Source: Afifella sp. IM 167 (GTDB lineage Bacteria; Pseudomonadota; Alphaproteobacteria; Rhizobiales; Afifellaceae). From it: a stretch of 64,000 bases of DNA. The position numbers and the translations under genes are program-made. Each line of letters starts with the position of its first letter. Position 1 is the first letter of the stretch. Shown here one piece after another: positions 1 to 9,026 of this stretch. The DNA lies in the NCBI RefSeq assembly GCF_020144925.1, contig NZ_NSLC01000001.1, forward strand, positions 310,001 through 374,000, in the 5' to 3' direction. The notes beneath the pieces were generated by a model that was given only the letters and a program-made list of their open reading frames with translations, was not told the origin of the DNA and searched no databases.

Positions 1-134
1 CATCGGCGGCATCCTGCAAAAAATCGGATAACGGGGGTGAAAACGCTGGCGGAAACTCGTCTGCGGCACCCCTCTGAAACACCCCGCTTGTATGCGTATC
101 CTGCAGAATCGGACCTCACAGGTCACCGGATCTG

Positions 135-686
135 TCAATGTGCGCGCATTCCATTGAAGAGCAGGTCCACCAGATGGGCAACGCGCGGCGCTGGTGCGGT
201 CTCCTTCTCGACCGCGATGGATATTGCGCTGACAACGCAGATGATGTCGTCGAAGCTGGCGTCTTCACGCACGATCCCGGCCTCCTTCGCGCGCCGAAGC
301 AGTCGGTGCCCTTCCTCGGTGATCGCGTTACAGCCGGGCGTCCCGTGTTGGATGACGGTCCCGAGCGACGCGGCGAGGCTCCGGTAGACGCTCGTGTTCA
401 GCGCGAGCTCCTCGAGAAAATGACGGAGCGCCTCCTCGGGCCCATGATCCGCATCGCGCGCGCGGCTCGCCTCCGCGACCGACGTGAAGCGTTCGTTGCT
501 GGTGGCCGCCAAAAGCGCCTCTCGCGTCGGGAAGCGGCGGTAAAGCGTGCCGGCCCCGACCTTGGCTCGTTTGGCCACCTCATCCAGCGAGACACTGGCG
601 CCCCGTTCCAGAAACAGCGCCTCCGCCGCGACGAGAATGCGTTGGCGGTTCCGTTCCGCATCGGCGCGTAGACCAGATTCGCTCAT
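135..686 (-). CDS. TetR/AcrR family transcriptional regulator
   Basis: A 183-residue DNA-binding repressor. Residues about 10-60 form the TetR helix-turn-helix, including RILVAAEALFLERGASVSLD and VAKRAKVGAGTLYRRFPTRE; the rest is an unassigned ligand-binding domain. The start has a strong purine-rich Shine-Dalgarno, GGGGGAG, about 6 bases upstream. It is transcribed divergently from the SDR gene at 758, and the 71-base gap carries two tandem palindromic operators, so it very likely represses both itself and the SDR gene. The inducer is unknown. Family assignment is secure; the target is inferred from the shared intergenic region. Confidence 0.93.
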   Translation of the reverse strand: MSESGLRADAERNRQRILVAAEALFLERGASVSLDEVAKRAKVGAGTLYRRFPTREALLAATSNERFTSVAEASRARDADHGPEEALRHFLEELALNTSVYRSLAASLGTVIQHGTPGCNAITEEGHRLLRRAKEAGIVREDASFDDIICVVSAISIAVEKETAPAPRVAHLVDLLFNGMRAH

Positions 687-705
687 TTTTTCTCCCCCGG
701 CTTGT

Positions 706-752
706 TAAGTGGAGACACTCTCCATATAGTAAGTGGAGACTCAGTCCACTTA
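706..752. promoter_or_regulatory. tandem TetR operators
   Basis: TAAGTGGA occurs at 706-713 and again at 730-737. The second copy pairs perfectly with TCCACTTA at 745-752 across 7 bases; the first pairs imperfectly with TCCATATA at 721-728 across the same 7-base spacing. The two sites are exactly 24 bases apart and fill the gap between the divergent tetR and SDR starts, as expected for autoregulated TetR operators. Confidence 0.8.
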
Positions 753-757
753 TATGA

Positions 758-1513
758 ATGGATGATATGATGGCGAAACGGTTCGAAGACAAGGTCGTGG
801 TGATCACCGGTGGCAGCGACGGCATCGGCTTGGCGTCCGCGCAGCGCTTCGCGGAAGAAGGCGCCCGGGTATACATCACCGCACGGCGGCGGGAGTTGCT
901 CGATCAGGCGGTCAGCCAGATCGGTCACGGCGCGATCGGCGTGCAGGGAGATGTCACGAACCTCGCCGACCTGACGTCGCTCTACGAGCGCGTCGAGCGT
1001 GACCACGGCAGGGTCGATGTCGTCTTCGCCAACGCTGGCATGCACCAACCCATCCCGCTTGAAGCGATCGAGGAAGCACATTTCGACTCGACGTTCGGCC
1101 TCAACGTGAAGGGTCTGATCTTCACGGTGCAGAAGGCATTGCCGCTGATGACGCAAGGGGGCGTGATCGTTCTCAACGGCTCGGTCGCTGGAGCGAAGGC
1201 CTACGCCGGACAGTCACTCTACAACGCCAGCAAGGCGGCGGTGCGCTCCTTCGCACGGAGCTGGACCCTCGACCTGAAGGAACGCGGCATTCGCGTGAAT
1301 GTCGTTTCTCCCGGCGCCACCGAGACCCGGCTGATGCGGGACCACTTCGACTCAGGGCGGGGGGCGGAGGAAGAGGTGATCAAGAGAGTTCCGCTCGGAC
1401 GCCTGGGGCACGTCGAAGAGGTCGCGAATGCCGTCTTGTTCCTGGCGTCGAGCGAAAGCAGCTTCGTCGCGGGCCATGAGCTCTTCGTCGATGGCGGGGT
1501 CGCGGCGGTCTGA
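758..1513 (+). CDS. SDR family oxidoreductase
   Basis: A classical NAD(P)-dependent short-chain dehydrogenase of 251 residues. The glycine motif GGSDGIG lies near residues 18-24, the NAG motif is present (VFANAG), and the active site shows the serine of NGSVAG followed by YNASK. C-terminal GHELFVDGG closes the Rossmann fold as usual. In-frame ATG codons at 767 and 770 are alternative starts giving MMAKRFEDK or MAKRFEDK. It is divergent from the TetR gene and probably controlled by it; this pairing is common for stress- or xenobiotic-inducible SDRs. The substrate cannot be read from the sequence. Confidence 0.9.
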   Translation: MDDMMAKRFEDKVVVITGGSDGIGLASAQRFAEEGARVYITARRRELLDQAVSQIGHGAIGVQGDVTNLADLTSLYERVERDHGRVDVVFANAGMHQPIPLEAIEEAHFDSTFGLNVKGLIFTVQKALPLMTQGGVIVLNGSVAGAKAYAGQSLYNASKAAVRSFARSWTLDLKERGIRVNVVSPGATETRLMRDHFDSGRGAEEEVIKRVPLGRLGHVEEVANAVLFLASSESSFVAGHELFVDGGVAAV

Positions 1514-1584
1514 CCGCGCGCCGGTTTCCGGGAAGCGGTGGGAACGAAACTCGTTGCGCTCCAGCAAATCCGGAAGGTCATGGA

Positions 1585-1812
1585 ATGTCCATGATGAGAA
1601 CTCTGGCTGCCACCCTGCTGGCGCTGTCGGTTGCAGGCCCCGCCTATGCCGAGGGGCCTGCCAACGCCCAAGTACCCGACAAGGTTGTTGCATCTGCCAA
1701 CGCCCCCGCAACCAATGTCGTTCTTGTGCATGGTGGAACGACCCATGTCGTCGATCTCGACAAACCGGAGCTGTTCGTCAGGGAGATCGACAGCTTCTTC
1801 CAAGGTAAATGA
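1585..1812 (+). pseudogene. internally deleted exported alpha/beta-hydrolase remnant (75 aa)
   Basis: The open frame begins with a clear signal peptide (MRTLAATLLALSVAGPAYA) and a short linker. It then reads VVLVHG, the first strand and oxyanion His-Gly of alpha/beta-hydrolases, and runs straight into TTHVVDLDKPELF, which resembles the region around the catalytic histidine near the C-terminus of the same fold. The nucleophile elbow and lid that should lie between, roughly 180-200 residues, are absent while the frame is kept. I infer an in-frame internal deletion; a genuine small secreted protein is the alternative. It follows the SDR gene by 71 bases on the same strand. Confidence 0.55.
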
Positions 1813-2036
1813 CGCAATATTGAGGGCTTGGCTGACTGGCCTGCTCTGGTCCATTGGCGGCCAAGCGACATGGTAGAGCCAGATCACGCCAAGAGAGATT
1901 TTACTCATCTTGTCAGATATTTGGGCTCCGTGCTTACGAGGGGTTTGGGAAGGCTATAGCGTGGACGTAGTTCTCATCGCTATCCCGCATGCCCCGCCAT
2001 TTCCGCCGATCGCCAGCCTGGCGAGGCGGTCGCAGG

Positions 2037-2957
2037 TCAGTCCATTTCCGAAAACGCGGCGACGTTTCGCCGGAGCCAGACGACGAGGTCGCCGAATATC
2101 GCGGCCGCGGCCGCGCGGTAGCGTACGGCGATATAGGCCTCGCCCAGCGGCAGCGCCTGTGTGTTCGCCAGCACCAGCGATCCGTCCTGCAATTCGCGCT
2201 GGATGAGCGGCCCATGGGCCATGGCGATGCCGACGCCGCCCTGCGCGGCCTGCACCGACAGGCTCGTCGTCTGCAGGTAGATCTCGGCGTTGAAGCCGAT
2301 CTCGCCGCCGAAGGCATGCGCCACCCATCGCGGCCAGCATCCGGGCCAGTTGAGGGCGTGGAACACCGTCGCCCGCGCCGCCGATTCGGCCGTCAGTTCG
2401 CCGCCGAGAAAATCGAGATAGCCGGGCGAGCATACCGGCAGGGCGAAGTCGCGCGCCAGTTCATACGTCTCCACCGCCCGGGGCGGCGGGCCGAGGTCGG
2501 TCCACCGGATCTCCACATCGATCCCGGAGAGGCCACGATCGGTCTGGCTGTCATATCCGCCGATCCAGCTGATCACCTCGAAGTGCCAGCCCGGAAAGGC
2601 GTCGATCAGCGCCCCCATCCGCGGCAGCAGCCAGAGGCTGGCGAAGGCCTGCGATGTCAGGATGCGCAACGTCCGTTCCCGGCCGGAGAGGTTGGATGCC
2701 TTCTCGGCCAGCTGCTGCAGGTTTTCGATGATGAGCCGGGTATCGCCGACGAGATCGGCGGCAAAGCGGGTCGGAACGATGCCGTCCGGCCGCCTTTCGA
2801 AAAGCTCCACGCCGAGCACGCCCTCGAGGGACTTGATCGTGTAGCTGACCGCCGATGGCGAGAGGTTCAGCCGCTTCGAGGCTCGAAGAAACCCGCCCTC
2901 GGCCATGACGGCGTTGAAGGCCTCAAGCATTGATGTGGTCGGCAATTTCGCGCCCAT
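2037..2957 (-). CDS. LysR family transcriptional regulator (GcvA-like)
   Basis: 306 residues. An N-terminal winged helix spans about residues 9-68 (FNAVMAEGGFLRASKRLNLS, SAVSYTIKSLEGVLGVELFE), followed by a periplasmic-binding-like effector domain with the GcvA-type segment VEIRWTDLG. It is divergent from the ABC transporter operon starting at 3069, leaving a 111-base shared promoter region, so it is the obvious candidate activator of that operon. The family is secure; the effector is unknown. Confidence 0.92.
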   Translation of the reverse strand: MGAKLPTTSMLEAFNAVMAEGGFLRASKRLNLSPSAVSYTIKSLEGVLGVELFERRPDGIVPTRFAADLVGDTRLIIENLQQLAEKASNLSGRERTLRILTSQAFASLWLLPRMGALIDAFPGWHFEVISWIGGYDSQTDRGLSGIDVEIRWTDLGPPPRAVETYELARDFALPVCSPGYLDFLGGELTAESAARATVFHALNWPGCWPRWVAHAFGGEIGFNAEIYLQTTSLSVQAAQGGVGIAMAHGPLIQRELQDGSLVLANTQALPLGEAYIAVRYRAAAAAIFGDLVVWLRRNVAAFSEMD

Positions 2958-3068
2958 GGCCTAGGATGAAAATTCCTGAGCCTCGGAGCAAGGAGAATCC
3001 GTTTGCGGCGGGAGCGAAGGCAGGTCGACACTCTCAAACCGTGACCCACTCACCACGAGGCGAATGAC

Positions 3069-4175
3069 ATGTCCTTCCGCATAGCGCGCCGCAGAGTACT
3101 CACCGCAGCCCTTGCTGCCAGCGTCTTCCTCGGTGGCTCCCTGAGCCTCGCGATGGCGCAGGAGTCAGCACCCCCCTCAGGCAGTCCCGAGGTCGTTCCC
3201 TATCTCAACGGTCTCAGTCCTGAAGAGCGGCTTGCCGTTCTCGAACGCGAGGCAAAGCGCGAAGGAAGCGTCGTCGTCTACGGCGCCCTCGGCATCGACC
3301 GCGCCAACGTCTTCATCAGCGCCTTCAACAAGCGCTACCCCGACATCAAGGTCGATTTCGTCCGCCTGCGCGAGCCGGAGCTGGTGGAGCGGGTGAACCT
3401 TGAAGTGAATGCCGGCCGCCCGGGCGGCGACCTCATCATCTCCAACGTGCCGTGGCTCGACCAGCTGAAGGATGTCATCGTCGGCTATGTCCCGACGACC
3501 TGGGACAGCTTCGCCGACAACTACCGCTTCGGCAGCGCCGAAGAAGACTGGACGGCGATCGCCTACGAGGCGCTTCCCTCCACCATCGCCTGGCGGACCG
3601 ACCGCGTCTCCGCCGACGAGGCACCCCACTCGCTCGCCGATCTCACGGACCCGAAGTGGAAGGGTCGCCTGGGAACGACACGCCAGATCGAAGCGCTGAT
3701 CGACGGCCTTGATGCCGCGCTCGGCGAGGAGAAGGCGGCAAAGCTCGTCGACCAGCTGGCCGCGCAGCAGAACCGCATCTACCCCAGCATGGCCTCGCTC
3801 GCCGACGCCCTCAGCTCGGGCAATGTCGACGTGGTCTGGAACATCGGCGGCCACCGGCCGACGCGCCTCAAGGCGCAGGGTGCCCCGATCGACTTCGTCA
3901 TGCAGGATCCCCTGCTGGCGCTCGGCATCACCGTGTCGCTCGTCAAGGGCGCGCCGAACACCTACGCCGCGGCGCTGCTGATGGAGTTCATCACCGAGCC
4001 GGAAACGCTTGAGGCGCTCGACCAGGCCGAAGGCGGCCGCATCTTCGGCGTCAAGGATGCAAACTTCAGCATCGACACCGCCAACCTGCCGCCGGTGACT
4101 TTCTTCCGGCCGATCGATCCCGATCGCTTCGCCGACCTCGCCCGCGAGGCCGAAGGCAAGTTCCTTCGTCAGTAA
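3069..4175 (+). CDS. ABC transporter substrate-binding protein (iron/2-aminoethylphosphonate-type family)
   Basis: 368 residues with an N-terminal export signal containing RIARRRVLTAALAASVFLGG, possibly Tat, cleaved near AMAQ. The mature part matches the extracellular solute-binding family that includes FbpA and PhnS (VVYGALGIDRANVFISAFNK, then LADLTDPKWKGRLG). I do not see the paired tyrosines typical of Fe3+ ligation in the usual place, and the neighbours are enzymes of organic-acid metabolism. I therefore read the ligand as an organic anion rather than ferric iron. It is the first gene of the operon with the permease at 5190 and the ATPase at 7885. Confidence 0.88.
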   Translation: MSFRIARRRVLTAALAASVFLGGSLSLAMAQESAPPSGSPEVVPYLNGLSPEERLAVLEREAKREGSVVVYGALGIDRANVFISAFNKRYPDIKVDFVRLREPELVERVNLEVNAGRPGGDLIISNVPWLDQLKDVIVGYVPTTWDSFADNYRFGSAEEDWTAIAYEALPSTIAWRTDRVSADEAPHSLADLTDPKWKGRLGTTRQIEALIDGLDAALGEEKAAKLVDQLAAQQNRIYPSMASLADALSSGNVDVVWNIGGHRPTRLKAQGAPIDFVMQDPLLALGITVSLVKGAPNTYAAALLMEFITEPETLEALDQAEGGRIFGVKDANFSIDTANLPPVTFFRPIDPDRFADLAREAEGKFLRQ

Positions 4176-4202
4176 AAAAAGAAGCCTAAAGGAGACAACA
4201 AG

Positions 4203-5183
4203 ATGCGTCTTGCCGCCCGTCGACCGCCCAATCGCAGCCTGGCCTTCATCGAGGGCGACCGGGTCTTCGACTTCCGCGCCACCTATGCCCTCTATCTCGA
4301 TGAGGTGGAGCGGAACCGGGACGGCGGACGCATCGCCTCCATCTGCGTCCCCGAGCACCTGAACGACTTCATCCGCCTCCATCAGGGCTCGATGCGGCGC
4401 TTCGAGGGGCTCGCGGCCTATGCCGGCGAGAACGCCGAGCGGCTCGAGGGCTACGGCCTCGCCGAGCCGCTCGCGACGGCGCGGCTCTTCCCCGCCAATC
4501 CCCTTCCCCGCAAGATCGTCTGCTGCGGCAATTCCTATGCCCGCTACCTGCGCGAATGGGGCCTTCCTGAAGACGAGTGGCCGCAGGACGTGAAGATCTC
4601 CTTCCTGAAGTCGCCCGCCTCCCTGATCGGTCACGGCGACACGATCGAGTTCCCGCCGGATTCCGAACAATGGGATTACGAGAACGAACTCGCCATCGTC
4701 ATCGGCTCCTACTGCTCCGACGTGAGCGAGAAAGAGGCGCCGGCGCACATCTTCGGCTACACCGTGCTCAATGACGCCTGCGTTCGCGACATCCCGTCCT
4801 GGACCGGCCGCTACGATTCCCCGCGCGGCAAGGCGCTCGACACCATGGCCCCGCTTGGACCCTGCATCACCCCGTCGGAGTACCTCGGCCGCTCCCCCAA
4901 CGATCTTGAGATCCTCACCAAGGTCGACGGCGAGGTCCGCCAGCACGACCGGACGTCGGGCCTGCTGTGGCCGATCGAGCGGATCGTCTCCTTCGTCTCG
5001 CGCTACATGACGCTGGAGCCGGGCGATATTCTCGCGACGGGCTCCACGAGCGGCAACGCGCTCGTCTGTGGCAAGTGGCTGAAGGAAGGGCAGTCGATCA
5101 CCTGCGAGATCGAAGGTATCGGTACCTTGGAAAACAAGATCGGCGTGCGCCGCTGGCGCGACATGCCGGCGAAAGCGGCGTAA
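4203..5183 (+). CDS. fumarylacetoacetate hydrolase family protein
   Basis: 326 residues, long for the family because of an N-terminal extension of about 100 residues. The FAH catalytic core begins at about residue 98 (KIVCCGNSYARYLREWG). It carries the metal-binding acidic residues in WDYENELAIVIG and the downstream AND/AS-like segment FGYTVLNDACVRDIPSW; the core ends with LEPGDILATGSTSG. Family members are Mg2+-dependent C-C hydrolases, decarboxylases or isomerases acting on acylpyruvates and related oxo-acids. A strong Shine-Dalgarno AAAGGAGA precedes the start. Its position between binding protein and permease ties it to catabolism of the imported compound. Exact reaction unknown. Confidence 0.88.
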   Translation: MRLAARRPPNRSLAFIEGDRVFDFRATYALYLDEVERNRDGGRIASICVPEHLNDFIRLHQGSMRRFEGLAAYAGENAERLEGYGLAEPLATARLFPANPLPRKIVCCGNSYARYLREWGLPEDEWPQDVKISFLKSPASLIGHGDTIEFPPDSEQWDYENELAIVIGSYCSDVSEKEAPAHIFGYTVLNDACVRDIPSWTGRYDSPRGKALDTMAPLGPCITPSEYLGRSPNDLEILTKVDGEVRQHDRTSGLLWPIERIVSFVSRYMTLEPGDILATGSTSGNALVCGKWLKEGQSITCEIEGIGTLENKIGVRRWRDMPAKAA

Positions 5184-5189
5184 CGCCAT

Positions 5190-6920
5190 ATGGTGAAAGA
5201 CCGGGGCGCCGGCACCATGCGCAACCCGCTTTTCGGCCGCACGGCCGGGCAGTTGGCCGTGCTCGCGCTCGTCGCCGCCCTGGTTCTGCCGCCGATCTCG
5301 GCGCTTTTCGTCGGCGCCCTTTCGCGCGGCCGGCCAAGCCTCGATTTCGAATTCTCGCTGCTCAACATTCAGCGGGCGCTGTCCAACAGCTACATCGTCG
5401 GCTCGCTCGTCAATTCTCTGATCTTCGCGACCCTGGCGGCGACCATCGTCGTCGCCATGGGCACGGCGATCGCCTGGGTTGTGGAACGCACCGATTCCCG
5501 CTTCCGCAAATGGGCGCAGGTCTTCTCGCTCATCCCCATCATCATTCCGGCCGTCACGCTGGTGAGCGCCTGGATCATGCTCCTCGGCCCCCGCGGCGGT
5601 CTCATCAACCTGATCTGGCAGGAAGTGACGGGCAGCAGCGAGCCGCTCTTCAACGTCTTCTCCTTTGCCGGGATGATCTGGATCGCCACGCTGCAGGAAC
5701 TGCCGCTGGCCGTCCTCTGGCTGCTGCCGGTCTTCCGGGCGATGAACCCCGAACTGGAGGAGGCCGGGCGCACCGCGGGCGCTTCCAGCGCCAGGGTCCT
5801 CTTCCGCATCACCCTGCCGCTCCTGCGCCCGGCTCTCGCCGGCGCATGGATGATCTTCTTCATCTACTCGCTCGGCGCCCTGTCGGTCGCCATCCTCATC
5901 GGCATGCCGGCGCGGATCTTCCTCTATTCGACGGAAATCTACCTCGCGACGACGCGGATGCCGGCCCAGTATGGGCTCGCGAGCCTCTACAGCCTTCTCT
6001 TCCTCGTCGTCACCATCGTCTGCATTGCCGTCTATTACCGCCTGATCGGCGACACCGGCCGCTTCGCCACGGTCGGCGGCAAGTCGTTCCGTCCCCGCAT
6101 CATGCCGCTCGGGCGCTGGCGCCTCGCCGTCGACGGCGCCCTGCTCTTCCTGGTCCTGATGATCGCCGGCCTGCCGATCATGATCCTGCTGTGGAATGCG
6201 GTGATGCCTTTCCCGCAGATACCCTCCTGGGAGGCCCTCGACCGTTTCACGACGAAAAATTTCGGCGCGGCCCTCGCCTACGGCCCGGCCATGCGCGCGG
6301 TCTGGAACAGCCTCTGGATCGGAACGATAGCCGGTATCGGCACCTCGCTCCTGGGCACCGCCATCGCGTGGATGCGCCTGCGCCAGACCGACAGCTACGG
6401 GCTGGTCTCGATCACCGAGCAGGCCGCCATGGCGCCCATGGCCGTTCCCGGACTCATCGTCGGCGTCAGCCTGCTCTGGTTCTTCCTCGCCGTCCCGGTC
6501 GGCATCTACGCGACGCCCTGGATCCTCGTCATCGCCTACGTGATCCTGCATCTGCCCTATGCGGTGCGCATCACCTCCTCCGGCCTCATGCAGCTCCACG
6601 TCGAGCTGGAGGAAGCCGGCCGCGTCTCCGGCGCGGGCACCGGCCAGCTGCTTCGCCTCATCGTCCTGCCCCTGGTGGGCCCGACGATCCTGTCGGCGAT
6701 CGTCTACACCTCGCTGCGTGCGTTCCGCGAATATTCCGCCTCGATCTTCCTGATCTCTCCCGGAAACGAGGTGTTCTCGGTGGTCGTCCTCGACATGTGG
6801 CAGGGCGGCAATTCCAACCTGCTCGCCGCCTACACGGTGATGGTGATGGCCCTCCTCGTCATCCTCCTCGTCGCGGCGAACATCGTGACCAAGCGCCTCG
6901 GCGTCAGAAGCGAGGCCTGA
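5190..6920 (+). CDS. iron-type ABC transporter permease (fused two-domain)
   Basis: 576 residues with about twelve hydrophobic segments arranged as two BPD permease units, the fused FbpB/ThiP architecture. Each half has the EAA-type loop that contacts the ATPase: ELEEAGRTAGASSARVLFRI in the first half and ELEEAGRVSGAGTGQLLRLI in the second. It lies 6 bases after the FAH gene and 11 bases before the dehydrogenase, so it belongs to one transcription unit. A later ATG at 5217 is an alternative start. It forms the channel for the binding protein at 3069 with the ATPase at 7885. Confidence 0.92.
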   Translation: MVKDRGAGTMRNPLFGRTAGQLAVLALVAALVLPPISALFVGALSRGRPSLDFEFSLLNIQRALSNSYIVGSLVNSLIFATLAATIVVAMGTAIAWVVERTDSRFRKWAQVFSLIPIIIPAVTLVSAWIMLLGPRGGLINLIWQEVTGSSEPLFNVFSFAGMIWIATLQELPLAVLWLLPVFRAMNPELEEAGRTAGASSARVLFRITLPLLRPALAGAWMIFFIYSLGALSVAILIGMPARIFLYSTEIYLATTRMPAQYGLASLYSLLFLVVTIVCIAVYYRLIGDTGRFATVGGKSFRPRIMPLGRWRLAVDGALLFLVLMIAGLPIMILLWNAVMPFPQIPSWEALDRFTTKNFGAALAYGPAMRAVWNSLWIGTIAGIGTSLLGTAIAWMRLRQTDSYGLVSITEQAAMAPMAVPGLIVGVSLLWFFLAVPVGIYATPWILVIAYVILHLPYAVRITSSGLMQLHVELEEAGRVSGAGTGQLLRLIVLPLVGPTILSAIVYTSLRAFREYSASIFLISPGNEVFSVVVLDMWQGGNSNLLAAYTVMVMALLVILLVAANIVTKRLGVRSEA

Positions 6921-6931
6921 AGGAAAGAAGG

Positions 6932-7888
6932 ATGAAAATACTGAAGACTGCCCCCGGCCTGGATCCGCACGGCCAGCTCGCCCAGGCACTGGGGCCGGAG
7001 CACACCGTCGCGGAAGCCGATTTCGGCAAGCCGCTGGAGGCGCAGGTCGCCGATGTCGACGTATTCCTGACGCGCGACGTGCCGATCACCGACAAGGTGA
7101 TCGATGCGGCGCCGAAGCTGCGCCTCGTCCAGCGCTACGGGCACCATGTGGTGAACGTCTGCGTCGAGCATGCCGCCAGCCGTGGTGTCCCGGTCGCATC
7201 CATTCCCTCCAGCGTCTCCGGTTCCAATATCGCCGTCGCCGAACACGCATTCTTCCTGATGATGGCGCTCGCCAAGCGGCTCGTGGAAAGCGACCGGGCG
7301 CTTGCGGCAAACCGGCTCGGCCGGCCGGAAACGACGATTCTGTCGGGCAAGGTTCTCGGCCTGGTGGGCATCGGCGGCACGGGCGCCGAACTCGCCCGCA
7401 TGGCGCGCGCTTTCGGCATGACCGTCATCGCCACCAAACGCGACCTGACCAATCTGGACGGGGCGGAACCGCACCTGGCCGAAACCATCCCGCTCGATCG
7501 GCGGGCCGAGCTCCTGGCGCGCGCCGATTACGTCTCGATCCACCTGCCGCTGAACGCCCACACGACCGGCTATGTCGATGCCGCCTTCCTGGAGCAGATG
7601 CGGCCCGAGGCCTTCCTCGTCAACATCGCCCGCGGGGAAGTCGTCGACCGCGACGCGCTCCTTGCAGCGCTCACCAGGGGCACCATCGCCGGCGCCGGCA
7701 TCGACGTCTTCTGGGACGAGCAGAACTTCGACTTCGCCGCGTTCCGCGACGTCCCCAACCTGGTGGCGACCCCCCATATCGCCGGTGCCAGCGTCGACTG
7801 CCTGGCGCGCCTCGCCGAAGCGGCCGCGACGAACATACGGCTCGTCGGCGAGGGACGCCCTCCCCTTTACGAGGTGAATTCCGGATGA
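6932..7888 (+). CDS. D-isomer-specific 2-hydroxyacid dehydrogenase
   Basis: 318 residues, normal length for the family. It shows the Rossmann motif GLVGIGGTGAELAR, and the catalytic triad is visible as Arg in VNIARGEVVDRDAL, an acidic residue in IDVFWDE and His in VATPHIAGAS. Family enzymes interconvert 2-oxo- and (R)-2-hydroxyacids with NAD(P)H. The start is the ATG after AGGAAAGAAGG at 6921-6931, directly after the permease stop. Sitting inside a transporter operon, it probably acts on the imported acid or its breakdown product. Confidence 0.9.
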   Translation: MKILKTAPGLDPHGQLAQALGPEHTVAEADFGKPLEAQVADVDVFLTRDVPITDKVIDAAPKLRLVQRYGHHVVNVCVEHAASRGVPVASIPSSVSGSNIAVAEHAFFLMMALAKRLVESDRALAANRLGRPETTILSGKVLGLVGIGGTGAELARMARAFGMTVIATKRDLTNLDGAEPHLAETIPLDRRAELLARADYVSIHLPLNAHTTGYVDAAFLEQMRPEAFLVNIARGEVVDRDALLAALTRGTIAGAGIDVFWDEQNFDFAAFRDVPNLVATPHIAGASVDCLARLAEAAATNIRLVGEGRPPLYEVNSG

Positions 7889-8946
7889 TCACGGTCGCCA
7901 GTCTCGTCAAGCGCTACGGCTACGCCCCGCCCGTTCTCAAGGAGGTGTCGCTCGAAATCGCCGAGGGCGAGTTCTTCACCCTCCTCGGCCCGAGCGGATG
8001 CGGCAAGACCACCCTCCTGCGATGCATTGCCGGTCTGGAGAACGCCGAGGGCGGAAGCATACGGCTGGGCGAGACGACGGTGCTCGATGGCGCACGCGGC
8101 ATCTTCGTGCCGCCCGAACGCCGCAACATCGGCATGGTCTTCCAGTCCTACGCGATCTGGCCGCATATGAGCGTGCTGGAGAATGTCGCCTTCCCCGCCC
8201 GCGTGCGGCGTCTTGCCGATCCGAAGAAGCTGGCCGAGGCCGCCCTCGAAATCGTCGAACTCGGCCATCTGAAGGATCGCGCGGCAACCCGCCTGAGCGG
8301 CGGCCAGCAGCAGCGCGTGGCGCTGGCGCGCGCCATCGTCGGCAAGCCGACCGTGCTCCTGCTCGACGAACCGCTGAGCAACCTCGACGCCTCGCTGCGC
8401 GACCAGATGCGCCGTGAGGTCCGCAAGCTCCAGCGCGAGCTTGGCATTACGGCGATCCTCGTCACCCACGATCAGACCGAGGCGCTCGCCATCTCCGACC
8501 GCATCGCCATCATCCGCGATGGCGTCATCGAGGAAGTGGGCGCGCCGGAATCGCTCTACCTCAAGCCGGCAAGCGCCTTCACCGCCGGTTTCCTCGGCGA
8601 TTCCCTCGCCATTCCCTCCACCTACGAGACGGAGGGCGGCGAACCCCGGCTGGTGACGCCGCTCGGCACCTTCCCCGTTCCGGCCGAGGTGCAGGCGCGC
8701 GGCGGCACGCCCGGCGTCCATCTGAGGCCCGACCTGCTGCGGCTGCGTGCCGAGCGCATCGACAAGGGCCTGGAGGCGACGATCCTGGCGCGCCGTTTCG
8801 TCGGCAACGGGTTCGAATATGACATCAGGCCCCGTTCGGACGGGACCATGACGCTGCACCTCACCCAGCCGACGCAGGCCGAGCAATTCTCGACCGGGGA
8901 CACGGTCTTCGTCGAGATCCCTGCCGACGCCTGGGTGATTGCCTGA
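7885..8946 (+). CDS. ABC transporter ATP-binding protein
   Basis: 353 residues. Walker A is LGPSGCGKTTLL, the signature is LSGGQQQRVALARA, Walker B is [12 protein letters not shown] and the H-loop follows in VTHDQTEA. A C-terminal TOBE-like regulatory domain occupies about the last 110 residues, as in FbpC/PotA. The start overlaps the dehydrogenase stop as ATGA, indicating translational coupling. It energises the permease at 5190. It is the last transporter component of this operon. Confidence 0.93.
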   Translation: MITVASLVKRYGYAPPVLKEVSLEIAEGEFFTLLGPSGCGKTTLLRCIAGLENAEGGSIRLGETTVLDGARGIFVPPERRNIGMVFQSYAIWPHMSVLENVAFPARVRRLADPKKLAEAALEIVELGHLKDRAATRLSGGQQQRVALARAIVGKPTVLLLDEPLSNLDASLRDQMRREVRKLQRELGITAILVTHDQTEALAISDRIAIIRDGVIEEVGAPESLYLKPASAFTAGFLGDSLAIPSTYETEGGEPRLVTPLGTFPVPAEVQARGGTPGVHLRPDLLRLRAERIDKGLEATILARRFVGNGFEYDIRPRSDGTMTLHLTQPTQAEQFSTGDTVFVEIPADAWVIA

Positions 8947-9026
8947 ACCATTCGCCTTGTCTCGGTCGCCGGCGCGCAACATGCGCGCGGTGACTGTTTC
9001 ACGGCTCCACAAAGGAGGAATTTGTC

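Noticed and set aside
1910-2206. A 98-codon plus-strand frame overlapping the lysR 3' end
   Set aside because: Arg/Pro-rich with no motif and antisense to the conserved LysR C-terminus.
3177-6989. A 1270-codon open frame on the minus strand opposite the importer operon
   Set aside because: It is rich in Arg/Asp/His runs, has no domain or ribosome site, and lies antisense to four well-supported genes; a GC-skew shadow.
3069-8946. Assignment of the ABC importer to ferric iron uptake
   Set aside because: Family similarity allows it, but FAH, hydroxyacid dehydrogenase and SDR genes are embedded in or directly after the operon and no iron-regulatory site is seen; an organic anion fits better.
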